64,000 bases of DNA from Hevea brasiliensis (Eukaryota; Streptophyta; Magnoliopsida; Malpighiales; Euphorbiaceae): the NCBI RefSeq assembly GCF_030052815.1, contig NC_079499.1:74353760-74417759 (forward strand), given 5' to 3'. The position numbers and the translations under genes were made by a program. Under the pieces are notes generated by a model, which worked only from the letters and a program-made list of their open reading frames with translations, did no database searches and was not told the origin of the DNA. Shown here one piece after another: positions 24,456 to 35,822 of the stretch (within the stretch, counting starts at the first letter, position 1; the number at the start of each line of letters is the position of its first letter).

Positions 24456-25832
24456 CCATGTGTCACCATCTCATGGTGCCACATGTCACCCTGTGAAATG
24501 ACCAAAATGCCCCTGTGTCTTAATTTTGAGTTCTCAACCCAAAATAATTATCTCTTCTTCTAATCAATTTATATTAAATATAAATTAATTAATTAATCTT
24601 TATTAATTAATTTCTCATTAATTAAATTCATATTTAAACACTTTAAATATAAATTTAACTTATACTGTACATCCAATAATCTAGATTTGGTTTCAAGTCA
24701 TGCTAGGGACTTTGCAATCTAATTGCAAACCAAACCTATTTAATTAATCAATTAAACTCTTTAATTAATTAATTAAATCATATTTAATTAGGTGATAACT
24801 TGTGTATGTGTGTGACTTACTAGGCTCATCACTAATTGGCAATGAGATATGATATCAACTCTTAATATCATCAGAACTCTTTCTTACCATAAATGATTTC
24901 TCTAAATCATTTTATGCACCTCATAGACCATGGTTAACACCTAGCATAGCATGCCATGGCTACCCAATTAGTAGTAAGGTTTACCTTAAATAAACCTATA
25001 ATCATATGTTACCATGCACTAGAATCTCTCTGTTACAAAATCCCAACTCAAGCAGTAGTCATGGTTTATGTCAAATCCCATTTGCTATGAATATTATGTT
25101 CTCTTTTAATTCTAGTTCTTGGTTAAAAAGATTTTCTCATCAGAAACTCTTTCTGAATAAATCTATTTGTCCTGGCCAGGAACTTGAAATATCAAGAACA
25201 ATTAAATAAACATAGGATTTTATCTCCATTTACTTAGAGGAACAGATTCCATCTTGATCAACACCTACCTCCATATATAACAAGTAGGAGCCAATACATG
25301 CCCATATACCCATACACAGTACAAGTATGAAAGCAGTATCAAACTCAAACTACCTATATACAAGATAACTGTGTTATCTCAGGTATAAAAGTTTTATGCA
25401 CTGATATGATTTATGACAAAACATTGACAAGAGTAAACTCCATGTGCTTCTTATAAGTGTCACTGGTTCGGCCTACTTATCATTTATAAGTGCCTATCAT
25501 GTTTGTCATATGGCATGAGACTCACCATTCCGTCTTATTTATATCTCATATAAATAACTTGGGAACAAACATGAATACAATCTTTCTGGATAAGTCATGT
25601 CCTTATTCTGAAGTATCCTTGACCGTGAACCTATTTATGATACTTTGTACTAGAAATACTGTCACTCATATTCTTAACAACTTAAGAATAGAATTTCTAG
25701 CAAAATATCAATGGACCTTTTCTATTACACATAAATATCTTATGTAAACGAAAAAGTGGAAATGCCTTTTTATTAATAAAAACATGTACAAGATACATAC
25801 TAAATGATATGCTCTAGGGCATAATACTAACA
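24456..25832 (-). mobile_element. probable copia-type solo LTR, right part
   Basis: Right part of the LTR begun at 19997, total about 1.92 kb without the nested LTR. In minus sense it starts TGTTAGTATTATGCCC at 25832. TGTAA follows at 25833-25837, matching 19992-19996, a perfect 5-bp duplication. TG...CA ends and the duplication support an LTR retrotransposon; no internal domain remains, so it is a solo LTR. Gene-free AT-rich sequence otherwise. Confidence 0.8.
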
Positions 25833-26203
25833 TGTAACACTTCTCCCTATACAAATAGTGTCTCCAATTCTTAAGAGCGAACACAATAGCTGCAAGCTCC
25901 AAGTTATGTGTTGGATAATTCCTCTCATACAGTTTCAGCTGGCGTGATGCATAGGCAATGACATTTCGATCTTGCATCAATACATAGCCGAACCTATTGT
26001 GAGAAGCATCACTGTAAAATGTATATTCTTTACTCGGAGTAGGTAAAGTCAGGACTGGAGCCTCAGTTAAACACCTCTTCAATTCATCAAAACTCTACTA
26101 GCATTTATCCATCCACTGAAATTTCATATCTTTTCGAAGTAGCTTGGCCAATGGAGATACCAACATGGAGAATCCCTTCACAAATCGACGGTAGTATCCA
26201 GCT
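25833..26203 (-). pseudogene. element B RT end and RNase H
   Basis: Minus-strand pol fragment. From right to left: the RT thumb [23 protein letters not shown], a stop near 26097, [16 protein letters not shown], RNase H with [32 protein letters not shown] and [12 protein letters not shown], ending at the LTR inserted at 25832. HNLE stands where A has HDLE; the catalytic Asp of YSDAS and the Glu of LELAA are present. It continues at 19996 on the left and at 30728 on the right once the inserted LTRs are removed. Confidence 0.9.
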
Positions 26204-27048
26204 TGTAACACCCTCACTGTAGCAATTCCATACATTCTACTGTTCCAATGACCGGTGTCGGTTCGGACAGCTAGAACGTCTGAAAAATTAATTAGACTAG
26301 AGTGAGGATTCATAAATAACTCAAATATTAATAAGAAAAATTTAGGAAAAATTTTAGAAATAAAATACAACCAAGTTAAATGAGCCGGTGCCCTAGCAAT
26401 GAGTAACCTAGTGAGAAGTTGCGGTTCTCGCAATTAGGAGCCCTAGACCCGGGGAAAAATTCATAAAATAATTTTTGAGACTCCAGAGAAGGGTCATTGA
26501 GGTTTTTATGGCATTAGAATTCCAAGGAAATGCTTAGAAAAATTTTTCAATCGGTACAAACAATTTTGGCTCAATAAGCCAAACAGAGGGCATTTTGGTC
26601 ATTTCGTCTTCAGAGATAATTTTTGACCGACTTGTCCAATTAAGTAAATAATTATTATGATCTAAAATGTGAATAAAAATTTTTAAAAATTTAATTGAAA
26701 ATGAGTAGAAAAGAAAATGAAATAAAATATAAATTATGGCATCATTATTGTGTCATTAAAAGTCCTCCACCAATCATATTGTAACACACACCTTATAAAC
26801 TAATTAAAAAGGGATAAAATGAGTTAAAATGAAAAACAACAATCTGCTGCCCTTCTTCTTCAACCAGCCGAAACTCTCTCCCTCTCTATTCTCCATGGAT
26901 GCTTTTACTTCTCTCTAAAAGTTCCTTGTAAACACACCATAAAATCACTTGTTGATTTCACAAAAATTGCTCCTTGCAACTAGAACAATTCTAAGGCAGC
27001 AAAAGAAGAGGAGAGAAAGATTTTTCTTCAAGCTTGAGTTGACACACA

Positions 27049-27060
27049 CAAAGGTTAGTG
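27049..27060 (+). promoter_or_regulatory. splice-donor-like site (AAAG|GTTAGT)
   Basis: CAAAG|GTTAGTG, intron side from 27054, 850 bp from the LTR start. Equivalent to the other LTR donor-like sites. Confidence 0.45.
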
Positions 27061-30015
27061 CTTTAACTTATAGTTAGTTCTGTGTTTTATGAAAGAAATT
27101 AGTAAATCCTACAACTAGGTGCCATAGGAAATTATAGATGAGTGAAAATCTGGAATCTATACAGTATATGCGTAAACAGTAAATTTTAAAAATTCATAAC
27201 TGGAGTTAGGGATCTCAGATCAGGGTGATTTTTATGTCAAAAGAAACCTTAAGGAATGTTCTAAAACTTTGTAGTTTTATGGCAGACCTGATTCTAATGT
27301 TAGGTTAGGGTTTGAGGACAAAACATTTTATTGCTCAGATGTGGACTCTGTTCTGCTGATTTCCTGCAATAGGACAGCCACCTTCAATAAATCATAACTG
27401 GAGCCATAAAACTCGAAATTATGTGATTCTTGAGTCCTTGAAACGCTTATTGAATGCTCTAAAACCTTGTAGTTATGGCCAAGAGCTAATTGTGGTAGCT
27501 GCTAGTTGATATTTTTGCATTTCCTTACTACTATCCTGCATGTACTGGATTCTAGATAGGTTGCACCTTTTTAATTAGTTCTGCAATTTCCGATCTGATT
27601 TTGATGTGATTCCAATTGGAGATTGAGTTAAACATATGAAGGTTGATTTCTGGAAAATATGGTCTTGAAATCTTGTTTCTATAAATTATGGTGATTATTT
27701 TTGCACCCTGTTTCTGCATGCTGATTGTGCACTGAGTGCACTATTCATTCTAGTAAAATGTATATTGCATGAGCTAGAAATTTTAGAGGAAAAATGATTA
27801 AGCATGCTTTGATTTAATGAAGTTACATGTAGAAATTAATAAGGTGGAGGCCCCTTTCTAGTCTAGAAATGAGTGACATGAGGAAATTCAGTGAATGGGC
27901 TGCCCTTGGTGACCTGCAGGACTAGGCATGAGTCCAGCAGGTTTGGGCAGCAATAACTTGAATTGTAGAGGTTCAATTGGTGCAAAGCCAATTGGACATG
28001 AAACTAGACACATAATGGCACAACTTTGGTGAAGAAACCATACCCAGAAAACCAAACCAAGTGGACCAAAAGTTTTCCCTAATCCGGGTGACCTGCAGTC
28101 TACCTGGGCAAAATGACTAAATGAACAGTGTTTGGTTATTTGGCCATAACTCAGTGTAGAAAGGTCTAATTGACCTGAAATTTTACCAGAAACAATCTGA
28201 GATATAGACCAACAACTTTCATGAAGAATACAAATTCAAATTCTAACCATAACCTAGTCAAATTGCCAACCAAACTTAAGTCATCAAATCTGGCAGAACC
28301 AAATTGCCCAGAAAATCTGGGTACAGGTCACTCCGGCCAGTTATGGTAAAATGACCATAACTTGAGTTAGAAAACTCCAAATGGAGTGATCCAAAAAAAG
28401 AAATTCAACTAGACAAAATAAGGAACAACTTTGATGTTGATCATTTTTCCAAATTCCCACTGCAAAAATGACTAATAGAACAGTAAACCTAGGGCAGGAA
28501 ATCTGAAAATTTTGAATAACATAAGATAAGCTTTGAAATGGTATTGGAAATCAATACCAACAAAAATAAAATGCAAAATGTGGTATCTTGGTGAACTTAG
28601 GTTCAATAAATTTATTATGTATTAAAAAGTCAATAATTTGAGTGAATAGTAATGTAAATAGTAATACAAAGACACAAAGTATAATAACTAAATTGGTAGA
28701 GGAAATTAAGGTATGAAATTTGGAATCCATGAAACATTCATGGATTACTTGGAATAGAAATAGTAATTCACCTAAATGACTTAATGAACATTTAAGTTAT
28801 GTGAGTATATAGTTAAAATTTGTATTCCCATTACTAGTAGGTCTAATAAAACATGAGTGATACCACTTGAATATGAAATAAAATTTACCTAGATGGATTG
28901 TTGAGTATAAATGGGATGAGGTTTACATTAGGATCTTTGTTTCCATTACAAATAAGATAATAACACCTTGTATGAGTTATGAATCCATATAAATATTGTA
29001 ATGAATAAATGAATCACATGAAAATATAAATGGAACATTAGTTTTCTTTATAAGGGAAAGGAAGAACGTTTTGAGTACAATGGTATATGAACACCATTGT
29101 TATGAATTGTGATCAATATGAATGATGTAAGGAATGTATGAATATTATGATGAATGTATAAATTATGAAATTTATCATGAAATAATGAAGTCATAAAATA
29201 CAATATATTAATATTTAATGATATTATGTGCCCTTGTATTGCCTAGACATGTGTGTCAGATTGGATAGTTTGGCATGCCAATAGGGTATTGTTTTAGCAG
29301 TACTGCGAAAGGCTTTATGCCTGTATTCATGGCTTTGTGCACGTATTCATAGATTTATGCCTGTATTCATGGCTTTATGCCAACATTCATGGCTTTTATG
29401 CCCCATTATGTGTTATCATGGCTTTTTAGCCATACTGACTGCATACGTGGTTGACGTTCTGCGTCCCATGGTATGACGACCTGAGGCACCGCGGTGTCCA
29501 GTGCCAACGACTCGTTATCCAGTTTAGTCAGCCTGTCATAGGTTACTTGGGCAGTGAAATTTATTGAAATAAGTTAAGAATATTAGTAATAAAAAAAATA
29601 TTAAAAATTAAATAAATGAGTAAGATGACCTAAAATAAATTAGAATAGTTATTTATTAGAAAGAATCGAAATGAACTGGACCGATATCAAAATTTACTTA
29701 TTATGAAATAATCTGAGACAACCTAGAAAGTATTGAGAAATAAAAGATTAGCAAAGAAAATTATAACATACATAAATATTGCAAATGTGACTTACATAAT
29801 AATATAAGCATAAATTTATTATTTTTAGATCATTTTTCTATGTACATTATTACTGTACATTGGCGAAATAAACACTTCCAAAGAAGACTAAATTAGGATA
29901 AAACTTATTAAATTTTAGAAACCGCATGTGAAGTATAAACAAATCTTAATTATTTGAATTAAGTTTTATTTCTATCTTTATTTGTATATTATTTCCTTGT
30001 TATATTATTGCACCA

Positions 30016-30058
30016 CTAAGCAGCAATGCTTAGCGCGATGGAATTGTTTCCTTCGCGC
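30016..30058 (+). other. conserved LTR hairpin pair, GCAA loop
   Basis: CTAAGCA (30016-30022) and TGCTTAG (30027-30033) enclose GCAA, a GNRA-type tetraloop. GCGCGA (30033-30038) pairs with TCGCGC (30053-30058). TGCACCA lies immediately upstream. Confidence 0.6.
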
Positions 30059-30727
30059 AGGTACTGAAGCTAGAACCCAATGGATGTTTGACTGGGAATT
30101 TTGGGAGTTCTGATCTGCAGAAGTGTCTGAAGTATTCAAGGTTGTCACCTCCTCAGCAATGCATGTAGATAGGGCCCATATAGATTATATTTTATATTTT
30201 GTATAAAATGCTTAGATATTGTATTGTAATGTAAATTATGAACAGATAATTAATAGAAATGCGATGTAAATTAATTAATTAGCTTTTTCATATGTAATTA
30301 ATTTATATATTATGTAAATTATGAAATTTTTTAATTATTTTGTAAATTATGTAAATTAAGGAAATTTGAAAATTTTGCTTATGTAATTTGAGAATGTTTA
30401 CATATGAATTGAGTATGAATGGAAATGATTATGAAATTGAAATGTATGGATGAGATTTGAAATATGAGATAATTATGATTAGCATGGATAAGATTTTATT
30501 TTAGAAATATTGTTGAATTGAATTTCAAACAGGTGAATATTGAAATACGCCAAACGATAATAAAATAGGGGAAACTCCGCTGGTTTCTCCGTCGAAAAAT
30601 AATTGATATTAAATTAAATGAATTCAAAATTATTTAAAAAAAATAAAGTAAGATAAGTTAGGGTGCTCCGGCACCGATTATAGCATGCCTTGCTCGGCTA
30701 CACTGTAGTCGGGTGAGGGGTGTTACA

Positions 30728-31570
30728 CAGCTAAACCCAGAAAATTGTGAATCTCCATGATATTTCTAGGTGGCTTTCAATTAAAGACAGCTTCTATCTT
30801 ACTAGGATCTACCTTGATGCCCTTTACTGATACTACATGGCCCAAGAAGGATATTTCTTTCAGCCAAAACTCACACTTCAACAGTTTGGCATATAGCTGT
30901 TTCTCTCTCAAAGTCTGCAGTACAATTCGCAGATGTCTATCATACTTTTTTGCACTCCTTGAATAGACCAATATATCATCTATAAATACCACAAAAAATT
31001 GATCGAGGTATGGTCTGAAGATAGTGTTCATCAAATCCATAAAAGCAGCTGGAGCATTAGTTAACTAGAATGGCATGACCAAGAACTCATAATGGCCATA
31101 ACGGGTTCTGAAGGTAGTTTTAGGATTACTCTGCTCTTGTACTTTTAGCTGATAATAACCTGATCTCAGGTCAATTTTAGAGAACACAGCTTTACCTCTC
31201 AACTGATCAAACAAGTCATCAATGCGGGGCAATGGATATATATTCTTTATTGTCACCTTATTCAACTGCCAATAGTCAATACATAAGCGGAGAGTGCCAT
31301 CTTTCTTCTAAACAAACAACACTGGCACTCCCCAAGGTGACACACTAGGGCGGATAAAGCCCTTGTCAAGCAGCTCTTGCAACTGCACTTTCAATTCTTT
31401 CAATTCTACTGGTGCCATTCTATATGGTGTTATTGAGATTGGATCCACACCAGTCATAACATCAATTTCAAGCTACACCTCTCTTTCTAGGGGTAATCCT
31501 GGCAATTCATCAGGAAACACACCAGGAAAGTCACATACTGTAGGGATGTCACTGAGTGCTGGACTCTCCA
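30728..31570 (-). pseudogene. element B PR-RT linker and RT N-terminal half
   Basis: Minus-strand family 1 pol. From right to left: [14 protein letters not shown], then [85 protein letters not shown], a stop, [15 protein letters not shown], catalytic FIDDILVYS, and [20 protein letters not shown]. Stops occur in the linker, after LFV, after VMPF and near IEAVFN. The wording follows E5 ([10 protein letters not shown]) rather than A/E4 (YHQLRVKD), so B is family 1. Its gag lies beyond the E3 insertion point (31571) and is not in the window. Confidence 0.9.
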
Positions 31571-32216
31571 TGTAACACCCTATATTTGGTAGTGCGTTCT
31601 ACTGTTTCGGTTACCAGTGTCGATCCGGACAGCTAGGATGCTTAGAATTATAGTTAAATGTTAGTGAGGAGACATAAAATAATGAAATACAATAGAGAAA
31701 AATATAAGAAAAACAAAGAAAAAATAAGAGTAATGAAATGTGATTAAGTTAAACGAGCCAAAAATCGTAGCGATGGGTGACCGCACTGGGAAGTTACGGC
31801 GAGGACCGTTGACTAGCCCTGGACAGCGGGGAACCTTGGAAAATATTTTTGAGACCTAATTAAACATCTATTGAGGTATAAATAACATTAAAAATGTCAA
31901 AGAAAAATTAATAAATTAGTATAAAGAAAAATAAAAAATTAAGAAACAAACAAAAATCGGTGTTACCGAAAAATCGGGAATACAAACCGAGTAGGGGCAT
32001 TTTGGTCATTTGACACCTAGAGTGAACTTTTGACCTAAATGTCCATTAAAAATAAGTAGTATTAATTTGAAAATGCCATGAAAATAAGAAATTTGACATA
32101 TAAAGTAAATAATGAGAAATGAGGGCATTATAACAATTATGATAACTTTGGATTATTATAATGTTAATTATCAATTAGTGGGACTTAGTGGAGCATTAGT
32201 GGACCATATAAATACT

Positions 32217-32224
32217 TAAGTGGA
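32217..32224 (+). promoter_or_regulatory. candidate TATA box of E3 LTR
   Basis: TATAAATA, 646 bp into the LTR and about 230 bp before the donor-like site. TATA-like words stand at similar offsets in other LTRs (39582, 44440, 26794, 57765). No transcription data are available here. Confidence 0.45.
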
Positions 32225-32445
32225 CAGATTTTAGCACCCAAAAACACTTCATTTCTTCATTGTCCCACCCATGGCTGAAAATGAATTTCAAGCTTCCTCC
32301 ATGGCCATTTCTTGCATGAAGCTTCAATCCACCATTTTAAGTCACAATTTCTTCAAGTGTTCTTTATTAAAGTTGCTCTACACACCATGGGAAAGCTTTT
32401 GCCATTAAGAAAAAGAAGAAATTTCAAGGTTGAGCAAGCTCCAAA

Positions 32446-32457
32446 CAAAGGTTAGTG
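32446..32457 (+). promoter_or_regulatory. splice-donor-like site (AAAG|GTTAGT)
   Basis: AAAG|GTTAGTG, intron side from 32451, 880 bp into the E3 LTR. Confidence 0.45.
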
Positions 32458-34517
32458 TTTAATCTTCCCATTTTCCTTCACTAATCCTTGTGTTGAGCTT
32501 TGGGTAAGTTGAATTGCTAAGAAAAATTGAGGAAAGGATTGAGTATTGGTAAACCTTAGTTTTGGCAGCCATGAAAATGAGTGGTTATTGACTTATTCTT
32601 ATATTTAATGGATGGGAATTAAGGTTGATTAACTCAAATGGAAGTTGTGGTAAGTTAATATCCAAGTATGTGCATGTTAGTGCTTAAATTAAGGGTTTGA
32701 AATGGGACCTTAATGCTTTGGCAAACTGCCATGTTTGGCAGCCTATAATATCATGAATTTGTGTGTGTGAATATGAAGTTTATTAATGAAATATGATGGT
32801 GTTGAATTGTGGGTAGTTTGTATAATTGCCATGGAAGTGAATGTGTAAAATAAGTGTTGATGTACATTAAATTTGGGTGGATTTAAATGTTGAATTTTAA
32901 TGGTGTATTGTGTGCATTGAGCACTTGAGTGTTCTGCCCAATATGCTTACTGAAATTGTGTTTAGTATTTGTAGAAGTGCTATGAATGAATAATGAAGTC
33001 ATGAGGAGGAGAAGTAATGTTAAATTGGAAGTATAATTGTCTTGTACAAGTTGTGTGTTGTTGGCAGTACCTAAATTAGGTTATAAGTGTAAAATTGTGA
33101 ACCCAATTGGTATGAGGCTAATGGAGAGTGAAACTAGACATCAAATAGGCCAACTTTCATGTAGAAATGTTGCCAAAATTCTGCCTAGAAAGTGACTTGA
33201 AAAATGACCAAATCCGGATTAGTGACTTGAAAACCTGAAAATTTACCATTTGGGCAGCAGTTAGTGTTTTTTCCATAACTCACTCAAAACAGGTCCAAAT
33301 GACCTGACATTTTTACCATGAATAGATTAGACACAGAGCTACAACTCTTATGAGACACCAAAACCTAGAAATGACCATAAGCAAGTCAAAAGGCCTGCAT
33401 AATTTCGGGTATAAAAACTGCCAGAACCAGAGATGACATAAAAAAAACCTAAAGTTGCCATTTTAGTGCAATCTGTCCAACTTTAGTAAATTTGCCCCGA
33501 GTGCAATAAGACATAGAGCTACAATTTTGCTTCTTTGACCAGAAGCTAAAAACCAAGAGAAATAGAACTTTAAGCTAGACCAATCTAGCACACAAAATTT
33601 GAGAACTTGACATTTACATACAATGATGCTTGAAATAATTTGGCAGTAAATGCCAACTTGTAAAAATGGTAAATTGCACTATATTGGTAGCATATTGAAA
33701 TGCAAAATGTGATATATTGGTGACATTAAACCTAATTCACCTAGAGTGCATCAAAGGTCAACATTATAGATTGACTAAGGAAAATAATAGAATTAAATAA
33801 ATTAAATATTGAATCTTATTGTCAGAGACAGTTTAAATGAGTACTGAAACACTTCAAATTGTGTGTTTCAGTTGAAAAGGATATTGAAAAGCCTAAAGAA
33901 CATTGAGTCAAGGCCTAGAGGCGACTCAAACCAGGTCTGTGTGCAATATTTTTTATATTCACTACTTTTACCATAAAATTTATTTGGAGAAATGAGTTAT
34001 GAATAATTTTTTATTGTTTTGGCTTTGGGAATTTTATTTGGAAATTATTGTGTTGCCTACTTTGCAAATGGAAGTTTGAGTTAAAATGTGATTTATGATT
34101 TGTATGAAATATTTAAATATTGTGATTTGAAATTGTTTTGATTCATACTTGGCATGGCAATATTACTATGTTCCTCCTCCATTTATGGAGTAAGTATGAC
34201 TATATTCCTCCCTCTTTGACTTGTCAATCTGAGGTGAGTATGGATGAGTTCTCATTAGCTAACTAGCCACCTCCCTCATTGATTTCAATTAGTGGGGTGA
34301 GTATGCCTTGTCGTGGTGTACAACACGGCATGTTCGGAAAATTTGTGTCATGACTTAAATTGTGTTATTGATTAGCAACACTGTGTTATTCAATTGCTTG
34401 ATCAAATTTGTGTTATATGAGCTTTGAAAATTGTGACATGAAATTGTGAATCATTTGAATTATGCATTGTCAATAAAAGTTTTATATACCGCATTTTAAA
34501 TTATTATTGTGCACTAA

Positions 34518-34564
34518 TGAGTAAATTTTACTCAGCAATAGCTTTTTCATTGCTGTCGCAGGCA
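34518..34564 (+). other. conserved LTR hairpin pair
   Basis: TGAGTAAA (34518-34525) and TTTACTCA (34527-34534) are perfect inverted repeats with one base between. A second stem involves ATAGC and GCTGT around TTTTTCATT. Confidence 0.55.
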
Positions 34565-35175
34565 GACAGACAGACGGACAGAGCAGCAGAGTAGGCTGCT
34601 TGTGCTACATTTTGAGATTTCACCGGGTATATTGAGTATACCATATTTTTGTAATTTTTGTTGTAATGTATGTGCACTGTATGTAGATATTGTATTTGGT
34701 CTTGAGCAGTTGTAAACTAAAGTTGTAATATATTTCTATTATCTCAGCTTTTGAACTACTCACTCATTTTGTAGTCTATTTTTGGAAATATTGAAAATTG
34801 ATGTTGAATTGAGTTGACAAATATTGTGAAATTTATTTTATTGAACTATTATTAGAGTTTGCGATTGAAGAAATATATTGGAAGTGCTTTTTATAGGTTT
34901 TTGAAGAACTGTTTTATTCAAAATATAGACGGCACTCTGCCAAAATTTTTACAAAATTTGTGACTATTTCAGACCTAATATGTGATTTAACTTCGATTAA
35001 AAAAATTGTTAACATCTGTCAAAAGTGCTCACCACTGTAAAAAGAAATAAGAAAAGGTTTAAAATCCCTTGCAGTGTATTTAATGGGTTATCAGTAGACG
35101 AAGTTTGGTAATTCATTAGGTATACTACGGGATCATGTTACATCTTACAGAGGCATAGGGTGTGACATGTTTTAG

Positions 35176-35187
35176 TGGTATCAGAGC
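35176..35187 (+). promoter_or_regulatory. primer binding site, E3
   Basis: TGGTATCAGAGC, eight bases after the LTR end; complementary to initiator tRNA-Met 3' end. Confidence 0.93.
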
Positions 35188-35822
35188 AATGGTTTTAAAG
35201 TAAATTTTGAACTGTGAATTTGAAATCTTTTTGTCGGTAAATACAACTGCTCAAATGTTTGATACATACAGTACATTACATCATAAATATGATCTAATGG
35301 AGAGAAACTCCTTGTGTTAGTTGTATAAGAAATAGAAAATCCTGTGAAAAGATAAGGAAGAGAAGAATAAGACAATAGAACAGTCTGTGATGGCGAAAGT
35401 ACAAAGTGAGGCCCCAGCCCCTCAGAGAGTCGGAAGTCCGACTTTATCAGCCCCACCTGTACAAATTACTGTATAAATGGCCCAGCAAATGGCCACTTTC
35501 TTTTAATAAATGGCTGATAATCTGTCAGCCCAAGCCCAAATACAAACCCAACCCCACAAGGGCAACGTGAAATAGAGAAGAGGGAGAAACTATGAGATAG
35601 AGCTCGAATAGTCATTTGGGAAATAAAGGCAAGACATAAAAGAACAATTTCCTTTTAGGAAATGGGGCCAAACAGTGGCCACAAACTGTCCAAAGTGATA
35701 TGCAAAGTTAAAATCTCGAAATTAAACCTAAAGAAAGGTTCTTGAAAAATATTATTGGCTTATCCCTACTAAGTCACTATATACTAAATTACTTGAAACA
35801 GGTATGTGGGACCCACTTTCTC
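35188..35822 (+). pseudogene. E3 leader and degraded gag N-terminus
   Basis: Leader sequence parallel to the E5 leader (both contain TTTGATACATACAGTACATT and an ATAAATATG stretch), then a degraded gag start from about 35392 with EAPAPQRVGSPTL, MAQQMATFF and QAQIQTQP. Stops follow both TATACAAATTACTG and ATTTCTTTT-type stretches, so no functional protein is possible. The body is cut at 35823 by E4. The rest of E3 is not in the window. Confidence 0.65.

Larger units (their letters stand above)
26204..30727 (+). mobile_element. solo LTR, family 2, target duplication CAGCT
   Basis: 4,524 bp in plus orientation, TGTAACACCCTCACTG to GAGGGGTGTTACA. CAGCT precedes (26199-26203) and follows (30728-30732): a perfect 5-bp duplication. 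It interrupts element B inside the RT codons around LAGYY. It is about 1.1-1.4 kb longer than the other family 2 LTRs; the excess lies between the donor-like site (27054) and the hairpin module (30016) and includes additional CATAACTGGAG-type repeat modules (about 27190 and 27395). A TATA-like TATAAAC lies at 26794. Confidence 0.92.
31571..35167 (+). repeat. 5' LTR of family 1 element E3
   Basis: 3,597 bp, TGTAACACCCTATATTTGG to GGGTGTGACA, followed by TGTTTTAG and an intact primer binding site. It sits in B's pol after CTCCA (31566-31570); the other duplication copy is not in the window. It has a TATA-like box (32217-32224), a donor-like site (32451) and the hairpin module (34518-34564). In length and block order it is the reference copy for family 1. 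No gene lies inside. Confidence 0.92.

Noticed and set aside
24550..24790. Runs of TTAATTAA-type repeats as a replication or matrix site
   Set aside because: Simple AT-rich low-complexity sequence inside a solo LTR; nothing more specific is supported.
35181..35456. A 90-codon minus-strand frame in the E3 leader
   Set aside because: Antisense to a degraded gag start, no recognisable motif, and absent from the matching E5 leader.
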